From Microlunatus capsulatus (GTDB lineage: Bacteria; Actinomycetota; Actinomycetes; Propionibacteriales; Propionibacteriaceae): a stretch of 64,000 nucleotides of DNA. The stretch is taken from positions 2,418,001 through 2,482,000 of the forward strand of contig NZ_JAGIOB010000001.1 of NCBI RefSeq assembly GCF_017876495.1, given 5' to 3'. The position numbers were made by a program, and so were the translations under genes. This document shows positions 53,237-62,182 of the stretch, one piece after another (positions within the stretch are counted from its first letter, which is position 1; each line of letters starts with the position of its first letter). The notes beneath the pieces were generated by a model. The model was not told where the DNA came from and ran no database searches. It saw only the letters and a list, made by a program, of their open reading frames with translations.

Positions 53237-54337
53237 TCAGACGGGAGCCAGCACGTCGTCCCACTTGCCGCGGCTGTAGGCGGGCGGGTAGGGGGCGTCG
53301 CGCCAGGTGAGGCCCAGCTCGGCGGCGGCGCGGAGCGGCCAGGACGGCTCGCGGAGCGCGGCGCGGGCCAGCAGGACGGCGTCGGCCTGGCCCGAGGCCA
53401 GCACCTCCTCGGCCTGCTGCGGGCTGGTGATGAGGCCGACGGCGCCGGTGGGGATGCCCGCCTGGTGCCGGACGGCCTCGGAGAACGGCAGCTGGTAGCC
53501 GGGGCCGACGGGGATGTCGGCCATCACGTTGCCGCCGGTCGAGACGTCGACGAGGTCGACGCCGCGGTCCTTGAGGACCGCCGAGAGCCGGACCGAGTCG
53601 TCCCCGCTCCAGCCGCCCTCGGTCCAGTCGGTGGCCGAGATGCGCACGAAGACCGGCTTGCCGGCCGGCCACACGTCGCGGACGGCGTCGACGACCTCGA
53701 GCAGCAGGCGGGTGCGGCCGGCGAAGCTGCCGCCGTAGCCGTCGGTGCGGGTGTTGGAGAGCGGGGAGAGGAACTGGTGCAGCAGGTAGCCGTGCGCGGC
53801 GTGCACCTCGACGACGTCGAAGCCGGCCTCGTCGGCGCGGCGGGCGGACTCGGCGAAGGCGCGGACGACGCCGGCCAGCTCCTCGGTCGCGAGGGCGCGC
53901 GGGGCGGTGTAGCCGGGGAAGGCGTCGGCCGTCGGGCCGACGCTGGTCCAGCCGCCCTCGTCCTCGGCGACGCTGCCCGTCGGCTCGCCCGGGAAGCCGC
54001 GGTAGGTGGAGGCCTTGCGGCCGGCGTGGGCCAGCTGCACGCCGATGGCGGAGCCCTGCCCGTGGACGAAGTCGACGACGGGCTTCCAGGCGTCGCGCTG
54101 GACGTCGTCCCACAGGCCGGTGTCCTGCGGGCTGATCCGGCCCTCGGGCACGACGGCGGTGGCCTCGGTGAGGATCAGCCCGAAGCCGCCCTGGGCCCGG
54201 GAGCCGAGGTGCACGAGGTGCCAGTCGGTCGGCACGCCGTCCTCGGCCAGCACGGAGTACTGGCACATCGGCGCCAGCCAGACGCGGTTGGGGATCGTGA
54301 GGTCACGCAGGGTCAGGGGGGTGAAGAGCTCGGCCAT
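53237..54337 (-). CDS. Old yellow enzyme-like NADH:flavin oxidoreductase (YqjM class)
   Basis: The 366-residue flavoprotein reduces activated alkenes with NAD(P)H. The ATG at 54337 gives MAELFTPLTLRDLTIPNRVWLAPMCQYS, in which C25 corresponds to the redox-tuning cysteine of YqjM. VQLAHAGRKAS, VHAAHGYLLHQFLSPLSN (substrate-binding histidines) and DGYGGSFAGRTRLLLEVV follow, and the C-terminal FMN-binding region DAVLLARAALREPSWP is intact. Physiological substrate unknown; it converges on repeat copy B and the ABC exporter. It is divergent from the kinase gene. Confidence 0.93.
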   Translation of the reverse strand: MAELFTPLTLRDLTIPNRVWLAPMCQYSVLAEDGVPTDWHLVHLGSRAQGGFGLILTEATAVVPEGRISPQDTGLWDDVQRDAWKPVVDFVHGQGSAIGVQLAHAGRKASTYRGFPGEPTGSVAEDEGGWTSVGPTADAFPGYTAPRALATEELAGVVRAFAESARRADEAGFDVVEVHAAHGYLLHQFLSPLSNTRTDGYGGSFAGRTRLLLEVVDAVRDVWPAGKPVFVRISATDWTEGGWSGDDSVRLSAVLKDRGVDLVDVSTGGNVMADIPVGPGYQLPFSEAVRHQAGIPTGAVGLITSPQQAEEVLASGQADAVLLARAALREPSWPLRAAAELGLTWRDAPYPPAYSRGKWDDVLAPV

Positions 54338-54420
54338 GTCCAGCGCAACCGGGCGGGGCGGGGCCCGATTCCGCCCGCTCGGCGTGCGCTCGGTCACACG
54401 GCCGCCCTACGCTCGCGGCC

Positions 54421-54966
54421 ATGACCTGCCGCGCCCTGCTCCTGACCGGCACCGTCGGCGTCGGCAAGACCACGACGGCCGACGCCGTGGCCGACCGGCT
54501 GCGGTCGGCGGGGGTGCCGCACGCCGTCGTCGACCTCGACGAGCTGCGGCGCTGCTGGCCGGCCCCGGCCGACGACCCGTTCCACACCGCGCTCTCGCTG
54601 CGGAACCTCGCCGCGCTGGCGGGCGGCTACCGCGACGCCGGCGCCGAGCGGCTGGTGCTGGCCGGGGTCGTCGAGACCCGCGCGGACCGGCAGCGGCACG
54701 AGGACGCCCTCGGGGTGCCGCTGCAGGTGGTCCGGCTGCTGGCCCCCGCCGACGTCGTCGCCCCGCGGCTGCGCGCCCGGCACGCCGGCGACCCCGACGG
54801 CCTGGCCTGGCACCTGCACCGGCGCGGTGAGCTGGACGCCGTCCTGGACGCGGCCGACGTCGCCGACACGGCGGTGGCGGTGGCCGGGCTGGACCGTGCC
54901 GAGGTCGCCGACGCGGTGCTGCGCGCAGCGGGCTGGTCGCAGAAAAGTGTGGTGGCCGACGGCTGA
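54421..54966 (+). CDS. P-loop kinase-like ATPase
   Basis: A 181-residue P-loop NTPase with Walker A GTVGVGKTT at about 10-18, a second motif LDELRRCW, and a C-terminal lid with the arginine-rich RLRARHAGD segment. It resembles small-molecule kinases of the AAA_33/zeta group. TACGCT at 54408-54413 ends seven bases before the ATG, fitting leaderless transcription. Substrate unknown. Confidence 0.8.
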   Translation: MTCRALLLTGTVGVGKTTTADAVADRLRSAGVPHAVVDLDELRRCWPAPADDPFHTALSLRNLAALAGGYRDAGAERLVLAGVVETRADRQRHEDALGVPLQVVRLLAPADVVAPRLRARHAGDPDGLAWHLHRRGELDAVLDAADVADTAVAVAGLDRAEVADAVLRAAGWSQKSVVADG

Positions 54967-55042
54967 ATCGGCTCCGACGCCCCCCACGGGCCGCCGCCCG
55001 GTCCTATCCTGAGCGCTACCACGACGTTCTCCGGGGGGACTG

Positions 55043-55732
55043 ATGTCGGACGGTGGCACGAGGGACGCGCGGGCGCTGGCAGCGCCCGGGCTGGACGAGG
55101 TCCGGGACGAGACGACCGTGCTGGTGGTCGACGACCACCAGTGCTTCAGCGACCTGCTGACGGCCGCGCTGTCCGCGGTGGCGGGGTTCCGCTGCCTGGG
55201 CACGGCGGCGTCGGCGGCCGAGGGGGTGGCGACCGCGGCACGGCTGAGACCTGACGTCGTCGTCATGGACATCCAGATGCCGGGCACCGACGGGCTGGCC
55301 GCGACCCGGCGGCTCCGCCAGGCGAGCCCCGGCACGGCGGTCGCGGTGGTCACCGCGCACACCGACGGCGAGTGGGTGGCGCGGGCGGCGCAGGCGGGCG
55401 CGTCGGCGTTCATCCCCAAGGGCGGTTCGCTGGCCGAGATGGTCGACCTGCTCCGACGGGCGCGGCCGGGCCGGATGGAGGTGGCGCCATCGCTGCGCCG
55501 GACGGCCCCGGCCCCGACGAGCGCCGCGGGACCGGACGCGCTCACCGCGCGCGAGCTCGAGGTGCTGGGCTACATCGGCCAGGGGCTGCAGGCCAAGAGC
55601 GTGGCCAAGGTGATGGGCATCAGCGTCCACACCTGCCGCGGCTACATCAAGACGGTCTACGCGAAGCTGCACGTGAGCAGCCGGATCGAGGCCGTCAACC
55701 GCGCCCGGCAGCTGCAGCTCCTCGACTCATGA
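55043..55732 (+). CDS. LuxR-type response regulator (NarL family)
   Basis: The 229-residue product has a receiver domain with the phospho-acceptor D76 in VVVMDIQMPG and the acidic pair D30/D31, then a LuxR helix-turn-helix (about 165-225, LTARELEVLGYIGQGLQAKSVAKVMGISVHTCRGYIKTVYAKLHVSSR). It is overlapped by the histidine kinase gene (ATGA) and forms a two-component system with it. The Shine-Dalgarno is GGGGGG. It is a paralogue of the partial regulator at the right edge: both share HRSFAEMLAAAL / HQCFSDLLTAAL patterns. Confidence 0.93.
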   Translation: MSDGGTRDARALAAPGLDEVRDETTVLVVDDHQCFSDLLTAALSAVAGFRCLGTAASAAEGVATAARLRPDVVVMDIQMPGTDGLAATRRLRQASPGTAVAVVTAHTDGEWVARAAQAGASAFIPKGGSLAEMVDLLRRARPGRMEVAPSLRRTAPAPTSAAGPDALTARELEVLGYIGQGLQAKSVAKVMGISVHTCRGYIKTVYAKLHVSSRIEAVNRARQLQLLDS

Positions 55733-57090
55733 ACCGGCGGGCGGCGGGCGTCCGGGTGATCCGCCTCGGCGCCCGCCGGGAGCTCACCCTGCTGGTGGGG
55801 CTGGGGCTGGCCGTGATGCTGGCCATCGGCCTCGGCGCCGCCTTCGCGAGCCGGCGCGTGGCCCAGGGCCAGGCCCTGGACGACTCCGAGCGGATGACGG
55901 TCCGGCTGGCCACGCTGGTCATCACGCCCGCGCTGCCGGGATACCTCGACGGCGACCCCGTCCAGGTGGACGAGCTGCGACGCGCGATCGCCAACCGGAT
56001 GTCCGACGGCTACCTGACCGAGGTCACGGTGTGGAGCGCCGCGGGCGAGGTGCTGTTCAGCAACCGGGCCGAGGACGTCGGCCACGTGGCGGACCCGGTG
56101 CCGCCCGAGGTCGCCGACGCGGTGGCGGGCCGCACCACCTCCGCCTTCGAGGACGACCCTCCCGAGGCGGACGCGGCTGGAGCGGCTCCCGCCGGGCAGG
56201 CCGGGACCGGTCCCAGCCGTTACGTCGAGGTCTACGCCCCGCTGCGCGTCGCGGGGCACCCGCCGATGGCGTTCGAGGCCTACTACGACTACCAGCGGGT
56301 CGAGGACGTCGCCGACCGCCTGCTGCGCCAGACCCTCCCCCTGGTGCTGGGTCCGCTGCTGGTGCTCCAGGCGATCCAGATCCCGGTCGCCGTCTCGCTG
56401 GCCCGGCGGCTGCGGCGGCACGAGAACGAGCGTGCGCGGCTGCTCGAGCGCGCCCTGTCCGGCTCCGACGCCGAACGGGTCCGCTTCGCGGCCGACCTGC
56501 ACGACGGCCCCATCCAGGACCTCGCGGGCATCGGCTACGCCCTCGGGGCGGTCGCGCCGTCGGTGGACCCGAAGCACGCGCCGCTGATGGCCCGGGTGCA
56601 GGAGGCCGTCCAGCGCTCGGTGCAGGACCTGCGCACCCTGATGACCGACCTCTACCCGCCGGACCTGCGCGACGGCAACCTCGTCCAGGCGCTGGGCGTG
56701 CTCGCGGAGGAGGTGCGCGCGGAAGGTCTGGCGGTCGAGCTGCAGCTGGCCGACCTGCCGGGTCTGGGCGAGGACCAGGGAGCCGCGCTGTACCGGGTGG
56801 TGCGGGAGAGCCTCGCCAACGTGGTGAAGCACGCCCACGCCACCGCGGTGACGGTCTCGCTCGCCCCCGTCACCCCGGGCGCCGCCGACCCCCGGGGTGG
56901 GCGGGTCCGCCTCGTCGTCGCCGACGACGGGGTGGGCGCGGACCCGACCCGGCTGGACCGGCGCGCCGAGGGCCACCTGGGCCTGCGGCTGCTGGCCGAC
57001 CGGGTGGAGGACCTCGGCGGCCGGCTGGTCGTCGTCACCGGGCCGGGGCGGGGGACCTCTGTCGAGGTCGAGCTGCCGCTCACCACCTGA
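55729..57090 (+). CDS. Sensor histidine kinase (HisKA_3 type)
   Basis: The 453-residue kinase has helix 1 at about 22-42, an extracytoplasmic sensor domain (about 45-200), a second helix (about 203-225), then the HisKA_3 domain with H258 in RFAADLHDGPIQDLAGI and a HATPase with the N-box in RESLANVVKHAHA and DDGVGADP and GHLGLRLLADRVEDLGG (G-boxes). The sensor region contains a Gly/Ala/Pro-rich loop (about 145-165). It should phosphorylate the regulator encoded just upstream. Signal unknown. The gene converges on the CopCD gene. Confidence 0.93.
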   Translation: MNRRAAGVRVIRLGARRELTLLVGLGLAVMLAIGLGAAFASRRVAQGQALDDSERMTVRLATLVITPALPGYLDGDPVQVDELRRAIANRMSDGYLTEVTVWSAAGEVLFSNRAEDVGHVADPVPPEVADAVAGRTTSAFEDDPPEADAAGAAPAGQAGTGPSRYVEVYAPLRVAGHPPMAFEAYYDYQRVEDVADRLLRQTLPLVLGPLLVLQAIQIPVAVSLARRLRRHENERARLLERALSGSDAERVRFAADLHDGPIQDLAGIGYALGAVAPSVDPKHAPLMARVQEAVQRSVQDLRTLMTDLYPPDLRDGNLVQALGVLAEEVRAEGLAVELQLADLPGLGEDQGAALYRVVRESLANVVKHAHATAVTVSLAPVTPGAADPRGGRVRLVVADDGVGADPTRLDRRAEGHLGLRLLADRVEDLGGRLVVVTGPGRGTSVEVELPLTT

Positions 57091-57144
57091 CCGGAGCCGG
57101 CCAGCGCGCGCTGAGCCGTTCGCGCGCCGGTCCCGCTCACCGCG

Positions 57145-58818
57145 TCAGCCGGTGACCGGCAGCACGAGCACGGCGCTCGGCTCGTCGAAGCGGCTCGTCC
57201 GCACGGTGACCACCAGCTGCCAGGGGCCGGCGACCGGCAGCGCGGCCTCGAGGCTGTGGTGGCCCGGTTCGTCGAGGGCCTGCACGGCCGCCGGCACCGG
57301 GCCCAGGCCCTGCTCGGGCAGGCTCAGCGTGACCTGCGGCGGCTGGTCGGTGACCAGCGGGGAGCCGTCCCCCCGGCGCAGCGTCAGCTCCGCCGTGCGC
57401 CTGCCCACCCCGCCCGGGGTCACGGTCAGCTGCACGCTGCCGTCGCCCAGCTCGGCGCGCTGGGTGGTGGCGCCGGCGAGGGCCGTGCGCGAGCCGTCGC
57501 CGGCCGGTGCGGTGGGGCTCTGGCCCACGAGCACGCCGGTGAGGGCGAGGGCCACGACGACGACGAGGGCCTCGTCGACCACGGCTGACCGGAGCCGGCG
57601 CCACTGGGCGGCGGCGGCCCCGCGGCGACGGACGGCGGCGACCAGGGCGTAGCGGTTCCACGCCGCGAGCACGCCGACGACGGCCACCAGGGCCAGCTTG
57701 GCCAGCAGGGCGCGGCCCCAGCCGGTGCCGGTCAGGTCGGCCGGCCGTTCGAGCACCAGGGTCGCCATGGCCGCACCGCTCGCGCCGAGCAGCCCGACCA
57801 GGACGCCGGCCAGGACCGAGAACCGGACGACCACGGCCGCGGTGCGCACGGCCTCCTCGGGGCGGCGCCGGGCCGCCACCAGGTGGAGGCCGAGCCCGAG
57901 GAGCCCCCCGGACCAGACGGCGGCGGCGCTGACGTGGACCAGGTCGAGCACGGCCATCAGCCCGGTGGGTCCGACGGTGCGGCTGTGCCCCGTGACCAGC
58001 ACGGAGGCCAGGGCCAGGAGGGACCCCAGGCCGCCGAGGACGCGGGCAGCCCGGGTGGGCAGCCGCCCCGCGACCAGCAGCAGCAGGGTCCCGGCGGTGA
58101 CCAGGAGCAGGGCGGTCCCGGGTGCTTCGGCCAGGCCCTGGCGCCAGGCCCAGCCGTCGGCGAGGTCGACCAGCCGGCCGCCGGCGCGGAGGACGGCCGC
58201 CGTGCCGGCCTGCAGCGCCGAGGCGGCGACGGCCAGACCCAGGGCCGCGGCGACGACGCGGCCGCCCGGGCCGCGACGGCCGTCGGGCCCGAGCACCAGG
58301 TGGCGGAAGGACCAGAGCCCGACGCCGCCGAGCAGCCCGACCCAGCCGAGCACCTGGAGGGTGGTCAGCAGGGTGCCGACCGCGCCGCCGTCGTCGACGG
58401 CCGGCGCCGAGGGGGGCGTCGCCGACGGGGCGCCGACCGCGAAGGCCAGCGTGCCGCCGACGGGGTGGCCGTCGGCGGAGACGACCCGCCAGCCGAGGAG
58501 GTAGCTGCCCCGGGCGAGCCCGGTCGGCAGCGCGGCGGTGACCACCCGGTCGCGACTGGTGACGTCGACCGTGCTGGGCTCGCCGTCCACCGTGTGCCGG
58601 CCGGTGCTGTCGTAGAGGGCGAAGCCCTCCGCCACGGGGGCGACCGGCTCGCTGAAGCGCAGCTCGACGGTTCCCGGGGCGGTGCTGAGCACGCTGCCCT
58701 CGACGGGCACGGCGACCACCACCCGGGTGTGCGCGGACGCCGCCGGGGCGCCCAGGACCGCGCCGAGCAGGAGCAGGACCAGCAGCCCGAGCGCGCGGGC
58801 CCCGCCGCGGGGGAGCAC
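57145..58818 (-). CDS. CopC-CopD fusion, copper resistance/import protein
   Basis: The 557-residue product has a signal peptide (to ASA at about 28), a CopC domain (residues about 29-125) beginning HTRVVVAVPVEGS and with HPVGGTLAFAVG, an eight-helix CopD domain (about 145-435) and a C-terminal outer domain of about 110 residues, perhaps FixH/YtkA-like. N-terminal His after cleavage (AHTR) and another in WRVVSADGHPVGG are copper ligands in CopC. CopCD proteins move copper across the membrane. One base separates it from the upstream YcnI-like gene. Confidence 0.9.
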   Translation of the reverse strand: MLPRGGARALGLLVLLLLGAVLGAPAASAHTRVVVAVPVEGSVLSTAPGTVELRFSEPVAPVAEGFALYDSTGRHTVDGEPSTVDVTSRDRVVTAALPTGLARGSYLLGWRVVSADGHPVGGTLAFAVGAPSATPPSAPAVDDGGAVGTLLTTLQVLGWVGLLGGVGLWSFRHLVLGPDGRRGPGGRVVAAALGLAVAASALQAGTAAVLRAGGRLVDLADGWAWRQGLAEAPGTALLLVTAGTLLLLVAGRLPTRAARVLGGLGSLLALASVLVTGHSRTVGPTGLMAVLDLVHVSAAAVWSGGLLGLGLHLVAARRRPEEAVRTAAVVVRFSVLAGVLVGLLGASGAAMATLVLERPADLTGTGWGRALLAKLALVAVVGVLAAWNRYALVAAVRRRGAAAAQWRRLRSAVVDEALVVVVALALTGVLVGQSPTAPAGDGSRTALAGATTQRAELGDGSVQLTVTPGGVGRRTAELTLRRGDGSPLVTDQPPQVTLSLPEQGLGPVPAAVQALDEPGHHSLEAALPVAGPWQLVVTVRTSRFDEPSAVLVLPVTG

Positions 58819-58819
58819 C

Positions 58820-59566
58820 TCAGCCCCGGTCGGGCCGGGTCGGCGCCGGGCGGGTGCGGGCGAGCGCGGTCAGCCCGGCGGCCAGCCCGAGGGCGCCCAT
58901 CACCAGACCGCCGAGGTCGGCGGCGCTCCTGCCCGCGCCGGCCGTCAGCGACGCGGAGGCGACCGCGCCGTCCGCGAGCCCGGCCGGGGCGGCGGCGGCC
59001 GTGCCGTGCCCGTGCCCGCCGACCGCGGCGGTGACCGTCACGGCGGGAGCCGGCCGCTCCAGGGTCTCGGGGTCCTGGCCCTCCGCCGCGACCTGCGTCC
59101 AGGCGGTCTCGCCCTCGGCGCAGGTCTGGACGGTCGGGAAGACGAGGGTGCGCCCGGCGGCGTCCTCGGGCAGCGGGACCTGCAGGGAGAGCGTGTCGCG
59201 GAGACCCTCGGCGAGCGGGGTGCGGGCTGTCCAGACGACCTCGGACACCCGCTCGGTGAGCACGGTGCCGTGGGCGGTGGTGACGGGTTCCGGCAGCTGC
59301 TCGGAGCGCTCGGCCACCGTCCAGCCGGGGTGCACCGTCGGGGTCACCGTGTTGATGCCGGCGGGCAGCCTGACGGCGACCCCGGTGGTCGGCGACCCGT
59401 CGCAGCCGTGCGGGACGGCGACCGTCAGCACGGCGTAGCTGCCGGCCGCGGTGGTGTCGGCGCTCAGCGAGACGTGCGCCGAGGCCGAGCCCGGCAGGGC
59501 CAGGCCGGTGAGGACCGCGGCGGCGCCGATGGCGGCGACCCGGCCGGTGGTGCGGGTGCTGGACAT
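58820..59566 (-). CDS. YcnI-like copper-binding protein (DUF1775)
   Basis: The 248-residue product has a signal peptide ending SASA, giving the mature N-terminal His of AHVSLSADTT, which is the Cu ligand of YcnI. The DUF1775 domain follows (VPHGCDGSPTTGVAVRLPAGINTV, WTARTPLAEGLRDTLSLQV), and a C-terminal membrane helix lies at about 215-235. A His/Gly run (GGHGHG) precedes it. It is in the same transcription unit as CopCD, with the start of that gene two bases away. Confidence 0.9.
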   Translation of the reverse strand: MSSTRTTGRVAAIGAAAVLTGLALPGSASAHVSLSADTTAAGSYAVLTVAVPHGCDGSPTTGVAVRLPAGINTVTPTVHPGWTVAERSEQLPEPVTTAHGTVLTERVSEVVWTARTPLAEGLRDTLSLQVPLPEDAAGRTLVFPTVQTCAEGETAWTQVAAEGQDPETLERPAPAVTVTAAVGGHGHGTAAAAPAGLADGAVASASLTAGAGRSAADLGGLVMGALGLAAGLTALARTRPAPTRPDRG

Positions 59567-59868
59567 GTGTTCTCCCCCTGGACGGCCCGTCGGGCCCGTG
59601 TGCTGGTGCCGCCGGCGCCCGGCGGGCCGGGCGCCTGGACGACGCCCGCCCGGTGCGCTGCGGCGGTGCCCCCAGCCTGGCGCCGGCCGCCCGGCCCGAG
59701 CAGCCTCAGGAGGGGGGTCGACGGTCCCCCCAGACGAGGGGTCGAGCCCTTCGCCCCCTCATCCTGGGGGTCCCTGTCCGACCCGTTCGGGGTGGCTTTT
59801 TTCCACGGCCGTCCCCATGCTGGGTGCAGGCGGTTCTCGTCCCGCCACCCGACACCGAGGGGACCCGG
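59567..59868. promoter_or_regulatory. Divergent region between ycnI-like and stand-alone receiver genes
   Basis: No gene in these 302 bases. GGGGTCGA occurs at 59714-59721 and 59738-59745, and GAGGGGTCG at 59736-59744 recurs at 60330-60338 before the oxidase gene, so it is a candidate common operator. GC-rich complementary segments are frequent. A T run (GGCTTTTTTCC) at about 59800 is notable in this GC-rich context. Confidence 0.4.
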
Positions 59869-60282
59869 ATGACACGCGTGCTGGTCGTGGACGACCACGA
59901 CTTCTTCCGCGGGTCGCTGGTCGAGCTGGTCAACGCCAGCGGTGATTTGGTGGCCGTCGGCGAGTGCGCCGACGGCGCGGCGGTGGCCGCTGCCGTCGCC
60001 GAGCTGCAGCCCCACGTGGTGCTGATGGACGTGCGGATGAGCATCCGCTCCGGGCTGGAGGCCGCTGCCGAGCTGCAGCGGGCGGGCTCGTCGGCCCGGG
60101 TCATCCTCCTGAGCTCCGACCCGGTCAGCCGCAACCGCCGGGCCGCCGAGGCCAACGGGGCCGTCGGCTACCTGGTCAAGGGTGCCGACGCCGACCGGGT
60201 GCTGGACGCGGTGCGCCACGTGGCCCGCGGGGGCACGGCCTGGCCGGAGGACGTCGCCGCCGGCTTCCCCGCCGTCCTCTGA
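59869..60282 (+). CDS. Stand-alone response regulator receiver protein
   Basis: The 137-residue product is one receiver domain, with D54 as phospho-acceptor in VVLMDVRMS, the acidic pair D8/D9 and the conserved K in YLVKGADADRVLDAV. It has no output domain; the C-terminus ends shortly after the last helix. The ATG at 59869 starts directly with the family sequence. The place beside copper genes suggests a role in copper response by protein-protein contact or by phosphate transfer; a truncated LuxR regulator is the alternative. No histidine kinase is next to it. Confidence 0.85.
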   Translation: MTRVLVVDDHDFFRGSLVELVNASGDLVAVGECADGAAVAAAVAELQPHVVLMDVRMSIRSGLEAAAELQRAGSSARVILLSSDPVSRNRRAAEANGAVGYLVKGADADRVLDAVRHVARGGTAWPEDVAAGFPAVL

Positions 60283-60310
60283 CCGGCGACCGCCGGGCAC
60301 GCACCGGCAC

Positions 60311-60352
60311 CTCCCCCACCCCCGTGTTTGAGGGGTCGCGGCTCCCCCACCC
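60311..60352. promoter_or_regulatory. Direct repeats upstream of the multicopper oxidase gene
   Basis: CTCCCCCACCC at 60311-60321 and 60342-60352 is a perfect 11-base direct repeat with start points 31 bases apart, three helical turns. GAGGGGTCG (60330-60338) lies between. It could bind a regulator on one face of the DNA. Confidence 0.45.
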
Positions 60353-60500
60353 GTGAGGGTTCTGCGGGGGGCCGGCACCCAGGAGTGTGGGGCCGACGGG
60401 AAACCGGGGCCGGCTGAGCCGCTCGCGGAACCGTCCTGGGGACCAGGGGCCCCGGGACGCTGACCCGCCGCACGCCACTCGTCCGGGGGGACACGACCAC

Positions 60501-62171
60501 ATGAAGCTCTCGCGTCGCGACGCACTCAAGCTCGGCGGGCTCGCCGCCGTGGGCACCGCAGGCCTCGCCCTGCCGCTGGGCCGCTCGGTCCAGGCCGGCA
60601 CACCCAGCCTGCTCAGCACCGGCAACTTCCCGCCGCGCTACACCAACGTCCTGACCATCCCGGAAGCGATGCAGCCGGTCCGCCAGGACGTCGTGGACGG
60701 CAAGGTCGTCAAGAAGTACTACGACGTCACCGCCAAGACCGTGCCGGCGGCCAAGATCCTTCCCAAGCTGAGCACGATCATGCTCGGCTACAACGGTTCG
60801 ATCCCCGGTCCGCGGATCGACGTCGACCAGGGCCAGGCCGTCCAGCTGGTCGTCCGCAACGCGCTGGGGGCGACCACCGGGACCTTCGGGACACCGAGCC
60901 CGATCTCGACCCACCTGCACGGCTCGGCGTCGCTGCCGCAGTACGACGGGTACGCCGGCGACCTGACGCTCAACGGGCAGAAGAAGTACTACCAGTACCC
61001 GAACTTCCAGCCGGCCCGGACGCTCTGGTACCACGACCACGCCCAGCACTACACCGCGCAGAACGCCTACTCGGGGCTGGCCGCGCAGTACCACCTGCAC
61101 GACGCCGTGGAGCGCGCGGCGCTGCCGCAGGGCGAGTTCGACGTGCCGCTGACGGTCTCGGACGCCATGTTCCAGGCCAACGGCGCCCTGATGTACGACG
61201 ACCGGACCCACTCCGGGCTCTGGGGCGACGTCATCCTGGTCAACGGGGTGGCCTGGCCGGTGCTGAAGGTGAAGCGGGCGGTCTACCGGTTCCGGCTGCT
61301 GAACGCCTCGATCTCGCGGTCCTACCGGCCGACGCTGTCCAACGGCGCGCAGGTGCACATGGTCGCCACCGACGGCGGGATGATGCCGAAGGTCCAGAAG
61401 GTCAGCCAGTGGCGGCACGGCAGCGCCGAGCGCTACGAGTTCCTCGTCGACTTCCGCAGCTACGCCCCGGGCACCCGCATCGAGCTGAAGAACCTCAGCA
61501 ACCCCAACAACCGGGACTACGACCACACCGGCAAGATCATGGCCTTCGACGTCGTCGGCGACCCGGTCAGCGACGCGGTCAAGAACTGGAGGATCCCGAC
61601 CGAGTTCCGCTGCGTCGTCGACCCGGTGACCGGGCAGAAGCGGCTCACCGACGACCCCTCGGCGCCGCTGGTCAACGACGAGGTCATGGGGCTGGTGCCC
61701 ACGAAGGACATGGAGGTCCGGACGCTGCGGGTCCAGAAGAGCGACGTGACCAACCTCTGGAGCATCAACGGCGAGACCTGGGACGACGTCGTCCGGTCCG
61801 ACTACCGCAAGGTGGTCGCCGACCCCGACCTCGGGGACACCGAGATCTGGGAGATCCAGAACAACTCGGGCGGGTGGTTCCACCCGGTGCACATCCACCT
61901 GATCGACTTCAAGATCCTCAGCCGCAACGGCCGGCCGCCGTTCCCCTACGAGATGGGTCCGAAGGACGTCGTCTACGTGGGCGAGAACGAGACGGTGCGG
62001 GTGATCATGAAGTTCGGCCCGCACCGCGGCAAGTACATGGTCCACTGCCACAACCTGCCGCACGAGGACCACGACATGATGCACCAGTTCAGCGTGGGCC
62101 TGGACGACGACCACCCGGACGGCAACGACCCGATCACGGGTGAGCGGCCGACCGACGACGACCACAGCTGA
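60501..62171 (+). CDS. Multicopper oxidase, Tat-exported (CotA/bilirubin oxidase-like)
   Basis: The 556-residue product has a Tat signal (SRRDALKLGG at 4-13, cleaved near residue 32), so it is folded with copper before export. Copper ligand motifs are intact: STHLHG, WYHDHAQH, HPVHIHLIDF and HCHNLPHEDHDMM; HCHNLPHEDHDM also has the type-1 copper Cys-His and Met. It should oxidise copper(I) or phenolic or metal substrates with reduction of oxygen to water. The C-terminus is acidic and His-rich. It lies beside copper transport genes, so copper(I) detoxification is likely. Confidence 0.93.
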   Translation: MKLSRRDALKLGGLAAVGTAGLALPLGRSVQAGTPSLLSTGNFPPRYTNVLTIPEAMQPVRQDVVDGKVVKKYYDVTAKTVPAAKILPKLSTIMLGYNGSIPGPRIDVDQGQAVQLVVRNALGATTGTFGTPSPISTHLHGSASLPQYDGYAGDLTLNGQKKYYQYPNFQPARTLWYHDHAQHYTAQNAYSGLAAQYHLHDAVERAALPQGEFDVPLTVSDAMFQANGALMYDDRTHSGLWGDVILVNGVAWPVLKVKRAVYRFRLLNASISRSYRPTLSNGAQVHMVATDGGMMPKVQKVSQWRHGSAERYEFLVDFRSYAPGTRIELKNLSNPNNRDYDHTGKIMAFDVVGDPVSDAVKNWRIPTEFRCVVDPVTGQKRLTDDPSAPLVNDEVMGLVPTKDMEVRTLRVQKSDVTNLWSINGETWDDVVRSDYRKVVADPDLGDTEIWEIQNNSGGWFHPVHIHLIDFKILSRNGRPPFPYEMGPKDVVYVGENETVRVIMKFGPHRGKYMVHCHNLPHEDHDMMHQFSVGLDDDHPDGNDPITGERPTDDDHS

Positions 62172-62182
62172 GCGGCTCCCCG

